Shown one piece after another: positions 11,571 through 26,600 of a stretch of 64,000 nt of DNA. The notes beneath the pieces were generated by a model. It had not been told where the DNA came from. It ran no database searches and saw nothing but the letters and a program-made list of their open reading frames with translations. The position numbers and the translations under genes were made by a program. Source of the stretch: Monarcha castaneiventris obscurior (lineage: Eukaryota > Chordata > Aves > Passeriformes > Monarchidae); NCBI GenBank assembly GCA_026261815.1, contig JAMPIT010000510.1:19874001-19938000 (forward strand), written 5' to 3'. Position 1 is the stretch's first letter. Each line of letters begins with the position of its first letter.

Positions 11571-14500
11571 TTTTCAGCTTCCTGGATGCCTCAGCCCCAA
11601 AAGAAAGCACTGAGTTAGTGGTACGCCGCACGCTCAAGCTCTGTAAAAAATAGACATCATAATAAAATGATCATAAAAATAGAATCATCATCATAAAAAT
11701 AGATGTTTCATTTTGCTGTCCCTTATGTCAGGAGAAGAGAAGGCAGAAAAAAGCATCAATTCCTATAGATTGAGTTATAGATGAGTTGTGAGGAGGCTGA
11801 AAAAAACATTACAACTCACAAATTTCATTTTCCCAGCTGTTTGGCTTTTGAAGCCTCTTTCTGAGATGACACTGGACAGTTTCAAAACTGATTAATGAGC
11901 GTTACATTGTTGACTGCCAGGAATAGCATCCCACTGGATCAAAAGAACAGGCAGCCTCATCAAAGAAAGACCAGACGCAAGGGATTACACCTCGCATGTC
12001 TCTGGAAACCCACCTATGAAATCAAAAGAAAACTAAAGGTTGTCAGGGGGCATATGCTCAAATTTTATGGTCTTCCAGGACTGAAATATCAGATTCCAAC
12101 CCAAACTGTGCAAAAGCACCACAGTTTTCAGCTAGAAAAAGCTGTCAGCTGCTATGCAGCAGCTTGACTAGAAAACACTGATTTTTGTCATAGAAGGGGT
12201 AGGAAACAGTTAAAGTAACTCTGAGTGGTTATTTCTTTAAAAAATTAAATCATCTTTATCTTACAAAACAAGTTAAACCTGCCTGAGTGATTAACAAGTA
12301 GGGAATCCAGGGACAGGTTTTGTAAGGCCTGTGCTGCTGCCAGCTGCCCATGGACTGGGTGGGTTTGGCAGAGCAGAGCTGAAATGTGTCCCCTGATGCA
12401 GCATATCTGGAGAGTATGGTGGTGCAGGAGACTGATACATGGGGTAACACATTCTCTGAAGGGTGATCTTACATTAATAGTCCTGAATCAGCAATCTTAA
12501 AGCCAAAATCTCCTTAGATATCAACAACCATGAGAATTCAAGACAGCTGGCGGAACATTTTGGGATTTGATTGTTGCAGCCTAGGTAGGTCAGAAGAAAG
12601 TTGTGAAATGTCAGAGTGAGATATCTAACAACTCCTTATGTGAAACCCACAACGGACAACAGAATCCCTATTTAGATGAGTTCTGGCCAATACTGGAATC
12701 AAAAGTACCTTCAGTGCTTTTTTCATTTCTGGAAAAATCTGTGGGGAGGAAAAGGCTGTCCTGGGAAGTAGAAGCAAGTGGCTACGCAACTGTACTTGCC
12801 ACAGTGAATTAGGCAGCTGGCCATATGGGCAATTTGGAAAAACAAGTATCCCCTAGTGAGCCACAGGGCTGCTACAGGACAAGGACAGCCTTTCCAGCAA
12901 TCAGCTGGTACAGGAGAGTGCATTCTCTCAGTCTCTGCTTTGCTCTCAGCCTCAGGCTTTGGTAAGATGGTGACAAAGATACATTTTTAAATGTATGTAT
13001 AAATTCTTTCGCATGGAAGTATATGAAATATTTATATTTAAGGTGAATTTAAGACTATTTGAGGTGAAAAACAAATATACTATGTGTGACCTAACAGATT
13101 TTTATTTATATATGAAAACTGATGGAAATGTGAAATGTGGAGGCTGCTCTCCGCATGTGCTCTCCTAGGAGAGGGAATGGTCCTTTGATTAGAAAAAAAA
13201 ATTAAGAAAGACTGTCCTGTACTGTCCTTTGGAGATTTTTAATTTGAATATCTTCATTGTGACTCCCTCTCCACGAAGGGAGACCGCAGTTAAGACCACC
13301 AGCAGCGTTCAGACTGACGCCCAGGCAAGGACCTAGATGTGTCTGTGTGGGCATGTAGAATCAACAGCGAGGAAAACAAAATGAGAAAGGTGCCAGCATT
13401 TACCTACGGTGCCCCATTGCCTTCCCGCTGAAGCAGCAGTGGGTTTGTGCTGGCAGAGGCATGGCTGAGGCATCAGAAGGACGGGATGCAGCAGTGGGAG
13501 GCAGTGTTGCATCATCCGCGTTTAAAGTCGCTGTTTTCCCTCCATAAACCAGGGGAAAGCACAGCTCTTAAAGGCAATTCAGAGGAGGAGACTGCGTTCA
13601 ACTGTCTTTATTTTACCAGTGGGAGCTTTCAGCTTTCCTACCCTATTTGAAACTATACGCTTTAGTGCTTCAAAGTCATTTTGGAATGGGGAAAGGGTCC
13701 ATCAAGCTGCATAACTCCTGCAGCATAGAGGTCAGGAGCTGGTTTTGCATAAAGATTATGTTATCCAGTTCACGGGGAGCTGTTACTGCCAGGGAGCTTC
13801 GGGGATGGAAACAGAATGGATTAGACAGATCTTATTGCTCCTGATCACATCAGTGCTGATGAACAGAAAATTTGTTTTACAGTTGCACAACCAATTAATC
13901 TAACTCCAGCCCTCTAGAAACAGGACTCTGCTGTAAATCAGTCATCAGCACTCCTTTCCTGATCAGTGGCAAATGCCAGGTGCTGTCAGGCAGGGTTTCA
14001 CTCCCCATGGTAGCAGCCCCGGTCCTGACATGCCACATAGCTGTCAGAGCAGCATCCAAAATCTGGTATTGCTCAGCTGTGGAGCTTGCAGCCAAAGAAG
14101 CTGAACGTGGTGAACTCCCCAGAAGCACTTCCTGAAGTTCAAATAATTCCACTTATTTTTCATTTACAGTTGCTAATCCCAAGCACTGTTAAGAATGCTA
14201 GGGTCATGCAGCTCACTGTAACACATTTGCTATATTTTGTTTTCCTGGAATTATATAGCCTTTACTTCTCTCGCAGTATCTGTCCTGTGCATCCAGGATT
14301 GACACATCAGATAGAAGAACCCCAGAATCACAGTCAGCTTTGTGTCCTTCTTTGGGATTTCAGGGCAGAGAACAAAGCTACTGAGAAGAGAATTGAGCCT
14401 TTGATCCATTAAATATTAATTACTCATGAGTTTTTGTTTTGCTTATTGCAGTTTGGTTAGTTTGTACCCAGCTGATGAAAAATCACTCTTCCCAAAAATA

Positions 14501-17500
14501 AACCACTTTAATGACTTAATGCCAGACCATGAAATAGGATGTGTAATAATCTAACTTATCCTTTATTCAGCTGGAGGATAAAATAACCACAAAACAAAAA
14601 ACCAAAACACCACAAACTGCTTTGTTTTCTGCTCCATCCATGTCAGTGTTTGCTGGGGCTCATTTGCCTGCAGGCTCTAGAGATGCTGTTTCAACTTTCC
14701 TGCTTAAACAAGCTTCAGTCCTTGGGAGCAGGCAAACACTGCTCTTCCAGACAGTGAGCACTCTACAGTGATTCTGAGCTGGGCTCTGCCCATGATGCTG
14801 AGGAAGTTACTGGGTCTCCAAAACACTTCATTCCAGGTTCTGGTCCTTTGTGTGCACTCCTCAGAGCCATTGGGCTAGAGCTGCCTGGTTCGGCTGAACT
14901 GCCTCTCCAAGTCAATGCTACAGAGCCGCAGGCCCACCAAGGGAGGCAGAAGCTCAGGCAGCAAACACAGATCATGAATGACTGGATGTGTCTGCTGGCA
15001 CCAATTTTTGATTGTTCAGTTCTGTCACAGCTGCTAGAAGTCAGGGTGGTGCTGATTCTAGAGCAGACAGAGAGAAGGAATGATAGCAGTGAAACCTATA
15101 ACTAGGTATACCTTATAAAAGGATCAGCTCTCTGAATCTATGGCCAAATTACTTCTCTAGCTTTTCAGATAAGTATTTTGCACAGCTGAGAAATCCCTGA
15201 CTCCTAAATTCCTCCCTTTCCCCTGTCACACGACCACAGTTGCTTTGTATTTGGAAGCCCATCTGAATTTCATAACCAATAATTTTGTCACTTATCAGCA
15301 TAATGGTTCACATAAATAGACTGCTTGCATATGAATGCAACCATCATCATCACCCTTCACCTTAAGCAAGCAAGATGAGTGCAGTGGGTCTGCACTGATC
15401 ATCCTGCAGATCGTTTTTCAGCCTTGAAAAACTCTCTTCTCTTTAAGAAAGGATCCTGCTGTCATTAGCAGTGTACTGATACATGGCAGTTGCTGTCTCA
15501 AAGAAGTTGCCATGCCAAAAAGATCTGACATGTATTTTTAGACAACACTTCAGGGTAAATCAACAGCCAGGTACTTTCCAGGTACCTATGATACCACAGC
15601 TTCCCTATTGAAAATGAAAGTGAACAGTATAAGAACAGCTGATTCACTTTCATAACTTTTGTGTCAGATCACTAGTGATACACAGTATGGAAAGTGGGAT
15701 TCTTATGCTTTACTTCTCCTTCTGCTCCAAAGCACGCATGGCTCCAGCTCCAGCCTTCAAATGCACATTTACACAGACTCATTGTCTCAAACGTGCCTGT
15801 GCCCCAATAAATTCCCAGCTGTAGTACTGAAACGTGTGCTCCAGAGAGTCTGCCTGGCACTGGTCTCACATCCTTTCAATATGTATATGAAGGAGGCAAC
15901 AAGAATAGTGCCAGATGGCAATGGGAATGGAAATGATATGACGTACATATGTGATGAAATTTTCTTTCTTTTTTTTTCCTTGTGAATAAAGCATCTTGTG
16001 AAAAGAGGAATTAGATGCAGTATTTATAACAGTCCTTCATAAACATCCCCAAATTCCAAGCAGAAGACAAAAGGCATGAATCATATCACAGCAGGCGCTA
16101 TAGCTGGGGAAGTGGCCTTTATGAAGATTGCTTCCGTAATTTGGGCTCCAGAATGAAAGAAAGCTGCTCTTAGGAGATCTGTAGGAAGTTGATAATGGCT
16201 TATTTAATTGTAGTATCACTAATAAAATCTGTGTTTTCATCAGGAACATTTCCTTAGCTAAAAATGCCATGATTCTTCTACTGTAGTTTGATCCTGTTCA
16301 TTTGGTCTATAAATGATATAATGCCAAAAAAATAGATTAGGACATTATAGTTTCCTTTAAAAGGAAATTTTTAGACTGCGACTGCAATCCACACCATACA
16401 AGATGATAATCCCATAATAACTGACTTGGTACGCAGAAATAAAACAATTACTCATAAACCAGAGATCATAAAGCAAGGAAATTTGTTCTCTATCAATTAT
16501 AGAGGAAATGACACTATAATTTCTTCTTTATTACTTGACAGCTAAAAATCTCCCATTAATTGACTCTCATCATTAAAGGAATTGTCCCCTTGCATAATTC
16601 TCCATCAGTTTTGGTGGCAAAACTTAACCCTATTGGTGGCAAAACTTAACCTATTTGGTGACATTGAACTTGTATTGTTTTCCTTGTACCAGAAGAATAT
16701 CACCCCATTCATATTAGTCATGGGAAAATCCCAAAATAGAAAGGATGTGATCTGAAGCAACTCTTGATGTCTACACTGAAAAGTGTAAGACCATCTAGAT
16801 TCACAGGACTGATGGACACCAGCTACCAAATCAGAGAGATCTACACATACCAGTCATTTTCAGATGCATCTGACTTCAGACAACCACAATGGAAAATAGC
16901 AGCTATCAATATAATTTAAAAGTAAAATATAAACCACTAACCTACTTGTTTTCCCCACTATTAAACAGCAAAAGTTTGGCAAAGCTGACAGCAGATCTCA
17001 GATCATTCAGCAGTGCTAGCCCTGATTTGTAGCTAGAATTTTTTCCTACTGAAAGTAGGCAGGGATTTTTTGGGAAGCAAATAGTTAGTGGCATTACTGA
17101 GCAGTGTGTATTGCTGCACTGAGACATCTGTGAGTACATTCCCTGTACATCTACAACAGAAGAACACAGGCCCCTGTAAATCACAGGGAGACGTGATGTA
17201 AGGCAGTGATGGCCAACAAACACCCAATGACTAGGTGCTAATAGCATAACCATCACTGTATCCCTGATGCTGGCTTTGTGACTTGTTTTGTGGACCTACC
17301 AAGGCCTAGTTTGTCATTTCCTTACTTTTGTACCATTAAACTCCAGTGCAGAGGCTGCAGCTGGATCCAGAAGATGCACAGAGGCCACAAAAGATGTGTG
17401 GATCAAAAGGTGAAGAAACTCTTCTCCGTGCACACAGACATTTTGGCACAATCCACCTTACCCTGTTTAAGGTGCTCAGCAGTTGGGCATCACTTCATAG

Positions 17501-18945
17501 CATTTTCCACTAGAGAAGTGCTCAAGGTCAGGGCAGAAAGACAGGCAGAGTTCAGTGAGGAATCGTGCACAGTACCACTGCCTTGGTGGCTAAGCATCAG
17601 GAAAGCCAGGTGGAAGAGGATATAAAATGAGATTTTAATGGGAATATATCACTTCCAGCTTGTTAGGACTGCAGTCCAGCCAAGGGAAGATAAGGCTGGA
17701 GCATTCCTTTGCATTTCACCATCAAATCAAAGAACTGCAAATGATAGCTGACAACAGCTTTAAGGGGGAAAAAATGGATGAAAGCAGAGCTTTCTCAAGC
17801 AAAGCTTCAAAGCATGAAAGCCAAAAAACCTCCCAGAGCTGTCTTCTTGCAAGCAGTATCAGACTGCCTGCAGATGACTCCAGACAATAACAGTAGCCTC
17901 AAGGGGACAGGCAAGACAGGATATCATGATAGCTGCAAAATCAAATATTGCCAGATACAACCATCCCACTCCCACATAGGGAATGGCTGGAATTATAACC
18001 AGGGCTCCCTAATAGCCATTTTACATATTGTGTGATACTGCATAGCATTCAGGAAATTGGAGCAAATTTGATGACATTCAACATTGTACATATTTTCATC
18101 AGCAGAGAAAAATATTCTAAAAACAGTATTTTTAAAAATGATAAATTTCAAGTACAATCAGAAAATAAAGACTGTCAGTTTTTGCTGGCTGAAGGAATGG
18201 CTGATAGTCAGGAAAAAAAATACTTTAGGGAATAAGTATTACCTTGATCTCAGTTCTGTTGTCTAGCTGATGGGACTCAGCAACTGAGACAGGCTTGCTC
18301 TGATAATGCTGGCAGGGTCACAACACTGAGGATGACAGCTTATTTTCTCATGACTTCTTAATATACAGAGGATTGTCTTACTGATAGACATTAATATGAC
18401 AATGCTGCAGCTGCCTCCCTCAGATGTGTTCCCCAGGGTTGTTAAAGCATCTGTTACTTCTCACCTTTCTGAAGTAATTGCAATTGTCTTCTACCTGCAG
18501 GCTCATCATTCTGCTGAGATATTTCTATGCTCTGTCCATTGTTGAAGGGGAGTGTATAAACATATCATCAACCAGCAACAGCCACTCGCTTTGTCTTTCT
18601 AAATTCCTTTATCACTACAGAACACATTAATGTATTATAATAGCTATATTTGTGACCTAATCTGCATCCATTGCATTCCTGCTATTATGTGCAGGGATGA
18701 TACAGTTGTTGCACAGGTAATATTGCCAATATCCATGAAATATCACAGAGCCTCTTTTTCTTTTTTTTTTTTTTTCTATAGGACCAACAGATATAGAAAT
18801 CCCACCTTGCTCAGATTCTTTTTTTCCATCGCAAATTCATCTTTGGAGAGAATATTCATTGCATTTCAACAATCTTTTTCCTCATATGCTACTCAAAAAT
18901 AGTGTCACTATTCAACAGCCTTTTATTATTCATTAGAAGATTGGT
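11571..18945. other. Intergenic, no gene recognised
   Basis: AT-rich sequence without a recognisable exon. Small structures: imperfect duplication of an ATCATAAAAATAGA unit (11668-11703), a perfect 14-bp palindrome CTCTCCTAGGAGAG (13160-13173) and a 22-bp tandem repeat (16611-16660). Confidence 0.5.
16611..16660. repeat. 22-bp tandem repeat, 2.3 copies
   Basis: A unit starting TTGGTGGCAAAACTTAAC occurs at 16611 and again at 16633, with a third start TTGGTG at 16655. The copies are nearly identical, which suggests a recent local duplication, as from replication slippage. Confidence 0.85.
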
Positions 18946-18951
18946 GTGGCA

Positions 18952-18970
18952 GGGGAGGGAAGGGGAGGGG
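18952..18970 (+). other. G-quadruplex motif
   Basis: Four G-runs with one- or two-base loops: GGGG, A, GGG, AA, GGGG, A, GGGG. This meets the strict G3+ quadruplex pattern with very short loops, which form stable structures in vitro. The neighbourhood is AT-rich and not a CpG island. Confidence 0.8.
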
Positions 18971-18974
18971 AGGC

Positions 18975-21900
18975 AGAAGAGGAACCTCTATCTCACATGC
19001 TTTCCCTTAAATTTCCTGGAATTATCCTCAGTTTTTTGACCCTCACTGCATCCTCTTAAAACTTGCTTCTTGCAAAAAATCTGACCACTGAAATGGATGT
19101 TATCAAAGAAGAATTTTCAGAACTTCAGTCTCCTGTATGGTAGTAGGCATAATTCTTTAAATTTTATTATAAATTCCCACCATTTATTATGGGATTTCAC
19201 ACTACCCAATTCTGAAATTGGGCTGAATTTTCTACTAGCTTAGGAACAAAATCCACTCTTGAAATTCTAGGAATAGTATAGTATACTATAGTTCACACAG
19301 TGTTCCCTGAACCCTGTAAGTACAACCATTTATTCAGCTGTGCTCATTAAATAGGTAATTAGTATAATGAGTTTGTAAGAGTCTGAGGTGATTCCACAAA
19401 AAAAGTATAACATATTTTACGTTGAGTTCAGTATGAACGAACTGTGAAATTGGATTTGACTTAGACTGAAGAATTGCACTAGGATGGAGAATTAAAACTG
19501 TCTTTAATCAGTAATTTCAGCTCGCTTACTTATTAAAAATATGTATTTTGCTAAATTCAATGAAAGAATGCTTGAGGCTACATTCAATTCAGCAGCTTTT
19601 CAAAGACAGGTAAATAGTACCAATCTTACTAAGAAAGAATAATCAGATATAGTGCAAATTAGTTAAAATACTGGTACCAAATTTTCTTCAGAAAATGTAA
19701 GAATGAGGATGAAGTCAATCTCACCTCAGCACAATCATCCCAAAATGAGGTATCTACTCTATACCACACGCCCAGGGAACAGCAAGGGGGGAAGAGGGAT
19801 GGGAACCCCCAGGCAACCCAGTCCCACCTCAACCACTTTTTACCTCTCTTCATCCAGGCTCTGACAAGCAGTCAACAAACAGCACACAACACATTGCCTG
19901 TGCTTTGCATACGACCAAAAGAAATGAAAAGTGCAAATGACACGGCAACAGCAACCTTGTCAGATCTCCTGTACCATGAGCTGAATTTGTTCACAGCAAC
20001 AAGGAACAATTTCCAGAGAGGGCCTCGGTGTAACAGCCAGTGAAGGTACAGTTTAATTAAAAGTTTCAGTACCTTTAACCACAAGCCTTGCTGTCACATC
20101 ATGAAAAAAAGTAGTATTTAACTTACAGGGCAAAGGAAGATAGCCTGTGGCTGTCATACAGGCAAAACACTGGAGTGGTTTGGTCAGACTCTATCTGATC
20201 TGTAATAAATCTTATCAGTGTAAAGTAGCATTAGTGGTTTGGATTGGGATGAGGCATGCTAAAATTGGATTTCCTCTTTTATTAAACCAAGGCCTGAGGA
20301 TAATAACAGTGACAGTCAGAAGGGTTACTCTTATTCAGACATTAAAAAGAAACAGCTGAGCATGGAGATATCACAAATCAATCTCTACTCGATTCACACA
20401 GTAAATAAGCAAAGATCTTTTAAATAGTTACATTTGTTGTTGATATCTTCTAAACATGCCAAAAAGCCAGGCCAAAGAAACACAACTCACCTGTCACCAT
20501 CTCATGAACCCAAGCTTACAGGTGGGCTGGTTGTAGAGCAAGGCTGGTACCTCCTGCACTGACAGAGCTCTTCTGGAGCCCCAGAGGAGTGCCAGCCCCT
20601 CAACAAACACAAAGACAAGCAACAAAGGGGGGCTTTCTACCAGAACAGTCTTGTAAAAACTAAACAAAAGCCACAGTCACGAAATTTGAAATAGAAAGGA
20701 CAAACTTCAAGCTATATTTCTGAGCGTGTATCCATTTCTCTCTCAAAATATTTTCAGGGGTTTTTATAAAACAACAGTATTGTGATGTCAGTCCAGTCTT
20801 CAGAAAGTTTAAAACAAAAGATGAGGGGAAAAAGAGGGTATTTCAAGTACTCACTGCTTCACATGACTGGCTTTTCTGAGGTAAACATTATTTACACTTG
20901 AATACAGTATGTATATTTGAGTACACATATATCTATGGTATTGTAAATCTGTTTTATGAATCTATTTTAATCACTGAAGATATTTAGTGATGTCTTTGCT
21001 AATGTGTTTTTGTTTCAAAAATAATAGACTTATTCAGTTTTGAAAGAGGAACTTTTCCCATGCTGCCCTGGAGAATACATGCAAGTTCAGGCTCAAAATA
21101 TTATACCTGTAAAGGGTTTTCTTGTCAGTGTAGAATAAACAGAGCTTATTCAAGTTCAAAAAGAAAAGATGTGAGAAGGCATAATCACTTCAACACAGAG
21201 ACTGGATTGCCAGTGTTGAAATGGGTGTGGATGGAGCAGGACAGGCAGAGAGTGAAACCAGCATAAAACAATAGGGAAGCTAAAGACCCTGGCTGGTTTC
21301 ATGGAGAGCAGCTTGATCTGCATGGCTTTTTGGTTTCCATCTCTTTTTCATGTTTCCAAGCTTCACTCACCTGACATCTGCAAAGAGCTGGAAACAATTA
21401 TGGAAGGAGGCCCAGCTGCTTCTTCGGGGTGTCAATGTTGGGGAATAAGGCATGGAAATAACAGTACGTATTCCCAGGCTTCAGGCGTGCCAGGGAGACA
21501 AGAGTTCCCAAGGCCATCACAAGGCCTCAGCCAAAGAGCAGTGGACGGAGGAGAAGGGATGTAGGAAGCTGGGCATAAAATGCACCAAAGGAGGGTACGG
21601 GGCAGCAGGGAGTTTGGAGGGGCAAAGAGGAAAACCATCACAACACAGTCAACAAGAACTGGCAGCAGAGAAGAAAAGAAAAAGAAAAAAGATCTCCAAG
21701 AGTCAGGCACTACTTTTTCTGTTAGCCAAATTAATTTTGCAATTAAATCCCTAAGTGCTTTATTAGCTGTTCTTTTTTACCCTTAAGCAGTTTTAGCAGC
21801 CATGGGCATGCCATACAAATCCAGTCAGGGAAAGCAGACAGCTCAGTTATGAACGGGAGGTTCAGTGTCTGTAAGGCACACTGTCACTATCAACTCTGTT

Positions 21901-23590
21901 CTACAAAAACACTTTATAACTGGTTTCCAGCTACCCCACCACAAACCTAATTTTTGAAACAGACAGAAGGTGAAACTTGCTGCTCACAATGAGTCAAGCT
22001 TAAAGTTCAGCAAGTTCTGATCAGGCTCAGGAAGTCAGTTTCAAAGCTATCTGAAAAATACTTGTACCTTCTCATAGAAAAAACAACCACCCCCAGGCTC
22101 ATGCATTAAAAATAAAAAAGTTTTTCCAGGATGTTATGCAAAGTCATATATTTATACAGCTGAATAATTCAGGGCAAAACTGCCTGCAAGTAAGTGTTAT
22201 AGCCCCAAGTGTGTGTCTTTATGCAAATTTATTTGAGCAGCTTCTCCTTTTTGTTAATTCATACAGCCTTTGCCTTGTATGTTCCCATTTTTATGCTCCC
22301 AGTTTTTATGAAATCTTTTCAAAATGCTAGCTCTATTCTTCTATCAGCACTGCAGTCCTACTGAAATAAGTATGGCCATATCAACTAAATAAAAGTTCAC
22401 CTAGTTCAAATTCCCTTCTCTGGCAGTGGCAAGAAACAGATGCTCAGAAAACAGGTTAAAGAACATATGCTGACTGTTCTCAGGATACCTTCCCTGCTTC
22501 CAGGAATCAGCAGTTCAGGAACTTCTTGAGCTGGGAACTTCGTCTGTCATGCTCAGGTTATTGGGTTTAACAGGGCCCTGAAAGACCTGTTTAAGGTGCT
22601 TAACCTGAGCCTTCACACTCACCATTCAATTAGCTAAACTCAACACCTCCCCTTTATGAGCTCCAATTTCCAAAGAATTGGAGCTGCTTTATTATTTACT
22701 TTCCCTGTGGGGGCAATAAATAGCCTTCAACACTATTCGAGAAGAAATTAATTTATGATTATGCCTAAAGCTGGATCCAAGTACTATACTGTTTTCAGAG
22801 ATATTGCCCCATCTTCCTGTGTAAGAAATCTTGCAAGGAACTTGTCTGAAAACAATACATGATACATCTGCTTCAGGTATTGTGATAATCTGAAAGAACC
22901 CAGGGAATTTTCTGCTGCTGTTCTATGATACCTAAGAGATGTACTGTCCCTGCAACTATTAAAAAAAAAAAGTGTAATTGGGATAAATACCCAGTGATGT
23001 TTACATGCAGAAATACACAGCAGAATCATACCAGGAAAGGAATTATTTCAATTAAAGTAACAGGACACATTGAACATCACTTTGCAGATCCTTCTGAACA
23101 GATCTGGGCAGATGTTTGGAAAATCTGGGAAAGGCTGTATTTAGGTATTTCTGATGGATAGGAATAAAGACTGATAATTGTGTCCCCTACTGCTTTGAAT
23201 GTCAAGAATAGTTTTGGCAGTCAGTTGGTAGAGGAAAAATGCCATTACCACCCAAACCACAGCAAAGCAGACTGAAGTCCTGCTTCCTCTAAAACCCTTC
23301 ACAGGTTCACCTTTGAGACCATTTTCTTTTACCCCAAGAATCTAGAATGGGAAAGAGCACATGAAATCCCTGTCTGGGGTACAGACACAGCCTCACTCAC
23401 CCTAATTCAAACTCCTTCAAGTGATGAGGCCTTTGTCACTCATCTCAGGAGTTCGTGCAGGACTGCTCAGGCTCAAGCCTGATGCATGGTCCTCTGGGAG
23501 AACAGCGGCAAATCTCTCACTGACTTTGAAAGATGAGAACAGCTCGTCATCTGTCACCACCTTCCTGATGATACTCAGCTTAAATACTTG
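18975..23590. other. Intergenic, no gene recognised
   Basis: No exon or named repeat recognised. A perfect 14-bp AT-rich palindrome lies just before this stretch's first part at 19277-19290 (TATAGTATACTATA). The short open frames look random. Confidence 0.5.
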
Positions 23591-23593
23591 TAC

Positions 23594-23644
23594 CCTAAAC
23601 ATGCTGCATTCTGCTTTGTGTCCTAAACACGCTGCATTCTGCTT
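23594..23644. repeat. 28-bp tandem duplication
   Basis: The unit beginning CCTAAACATGCTGCATTCTG (23594) recurs at 23622 as CCTAAACACGCTGCATTCTG, one substitution apart over the compared stretch. The second copy is truncated. It lies in non-coding sequence. Confidence 0.85.
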
Positions 23645-26600
23645 ATTGGTCTTTGTGAAGGTCCTCAAAAAGCTGCTGCTTCTCTTGAGGGCGACGGCAG
23701 ATGATGAGTCCTTACCTCTGAAAAGGGAATGCAGATGGCCAGTCCCAACAACTTCGTAGGAATGAAAAGCACTTTCTTTTAGCAAACGGGGAAAGCACTT
23801 TGCTCTGGCAAAATTTTAAGAATAGATGAAATTTAATAGCCTCCTGCAGCAGAACAGCATGTGACTCAGAGGCAGCCCCTCCAGCTCTGCCTAAGCCGCT
23901 TACTTTCAGTTCCTCGTTAAGGAACTGTTTACTTTAAATAAATGGAAATTTTTAAAAGGAAAGAAACCTGCTGTTTCAGATTAAAATATGCGTCTAGGCA
24001 GAAGGATGCCCTGTCCACTTCTGCAAAGGGGTGAAGTGAAACACAGACGGCAGAGACGAGCACTTTGCTGAGTCACGGTAACCAGGGCTATCTCCGGCGT
24101 GCTGCTGCTGATCACCGCCACCCAATGCCCAGCTCCGAAGGGAGGGGACAGGGAGTGGCAGGGAGCACAGCATTACCGGTACCACGAGTTATTTTTCAAA
24201 GCACGACTGAGGTGCTGAACTGGAGCTGTAAAATGGCTCACTAGAAATTCTGTATTAAGCAATGCAGTCAGACGTAAACAACTTACATCAGCTATCTACA
24301 GTGAAAAGCTATCACATGCCCAGTACATAAATGCAGTTGAAAGCAAAACAGGAAAGAAAACAAAAACCCAAATCACCTCAAACAGAACCAAGCCACTGCA
24401 TAAAATAAATTTCAAATTCTCAAGTAGTCTGAAAGCCAGTCACAGCAGATCTAGTAGCTCTTGTAGATTTGTTTAGGACTGGACAAAATCACAATGGGCT
24501 GTCTGCACAAACTGCACCTGAACACAGCATGAAGGGAGCTGCTAAATTCTCCACTGAGTCATCTAAACAGAAAAGACACCAGTGTGAAGGGCTTTCAATG
24601 GAAATATCTAAATCTGAGATATTAAATAATCAGAGATGAGCAAGGAGGACTTGCAAATACATGAGTATGAGAGGAAAATAACTGAAAAGCAAAACCACTA
24701 AATAAACCACACCATTTAGAAATAGTTGCTGTTATGTGGTGTGTGAGATGAGAGGCCAGCAAGAACACCATTTCAGTTAAAACTGTCTTATCCAGAAAAA
24801 ATAAATATATCCTGATGCCTTACATATGCTTGAGGATTCAAACAAGCACAAATTTTCAACACAGCACTTTAGAACAGTAAGAAGTTCCACATGGCATGGA
24901 GACTACAGTCAGCAGTAGTGCTGGTGCTGTGACAGAGGTGTTCAGAACACCCCATTTTCAGGAACACAAGGTCAGTGGGATGTCATTGCCCACACCTTTG
25001 CAGTTGCATCTAAACTTAGGTATGTCTCTGCAGAATTACATGACTTACTCTCTTCTCCGTTCTCCCAATGGCAAGATTTGGAGAACTTCCTTCATGTATC
25101 TTTGTTTGCCCTGCTCATGGGCATGACACACAGTATGAAAGGTTTCTGCAGAACTGCATTTTGTACAAAACAGACTCTGTGCCAAAAATGTGCTTCTCTT
25201 CCCTTTTTAGGTTCCTTTTTTTTTTTAATTTGTGTTAGCCATTGTTATCAAGATAGCCCTGAAAACATGAGTTGAACATTAGCAGAAACAGTACAGTAAT
25301 GTTAGTCTGTAATCCATAAATGACATGTAGAGGGCTAAGGTTCTCAGGAGATTGTTAACATGGTAAATTAAAGCCAACTCAATTTTAAAAAGTACTTAAC
25401 TTCTGAGAAGGCAATTAAAATCACATTTTACATGGCAGTATTACTTACTAAAGCACTACTGATGTTTTAAGTATATCAAAATATTTCAGCAAAGCATTTA
25501 TCCACAATGTCTTCATTTTCATTAAAAGAATCTGCTAGGAAAAAAATGTTTATAGTATCAATGATTTGTGTCAACATAATTCCTTAAAGTGCAGGAGGCT
25601 TTATCTGAACATTTCTATCACTGAAGGTAACAATGTCTTTGACTAGTGCTGGTGGGATCTCTCAGAGGTCCCCTAATGTCCTGAATTTTGAACTTCATTG
25701 CATGCCTCCCTTTTTTGCATGCCCAGACAGACAAGCAACATACCACCTTCAAAGATCAGTAATTTGCTTGGGCTTTAGATTTTTTTTTTATTGGAAGCTT
25801 AGAATGTGCTCCTTGAAAGCCTGACCTCTACAATGAATGCATGTGCTCCTTCAATTCTTCACATATTGAGGATGTCATAAACAAAATGCAAACCAGTGCA
25901 AACTGCAGAGCTGCACCCACCATGTGCCTGTGACTTTTGTGAAGTCTGTTCATGGGCATGTCACTCAAATTTGGGCCAGTGTGAATACTGGTGGCAGGGG
26001 AGAAAGGAAGCTAGCTTACCACGTATTGTGTTATTTGGAAATGCTCAACTTCAAAGAATAAGCATCACTCAACTAAGTCTGATCTTAAAAGTCCAATCAC
26101 ATCTATTGCTTTTAGTTCCCCTCGCAGGGGAGGACTGGAAACAAATGAGGGCCAAGTCTGCTCCAGGCACCTGCCTGAGGGGAATATGTTGTGTCAGCAC
26201 TGGAAGATATTCATGAACAGGCTTCAAGCTGTTGCACAAAGGTAAAAAGGTGCTTTGAGGTGACCAGCTCAGGCTGCAGCTTTGCCCTCAGCACTGGTAA
26301 GAACACAACTTTGCTGGAGCCACTTGGCTTTGCAAACCCAAGCCCAAACTTAAACACAGTTACTAGGAAGGAGAGAAGCAGAGGACCTCTCCAGAACACA
26401 AATCCAGAGCTCCACTCTTTGGCACTGGGAAGGCTGTCCTGAAGGAAGTTCAGCCAGCAACCTGGACTGCACTCAAGACACTTCTGCTACTTTGTAAGTG
26501 ACACGCTCTTCAGCTGGATCTGGCAAGAAACTTAATGGGGCTCTGGACAATATTCCTCTGTGGAACAACAGAAAGTTCCAACAGGCTTAAAATTCCTTCT

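Noticed and set aside
11200..11637. 126- and 145-codon frames on opposite strands in the GC-rich block
   Set aside because: Mutually antisense and unrecognised; explained by low stop-codon density in GC-rich DNA.
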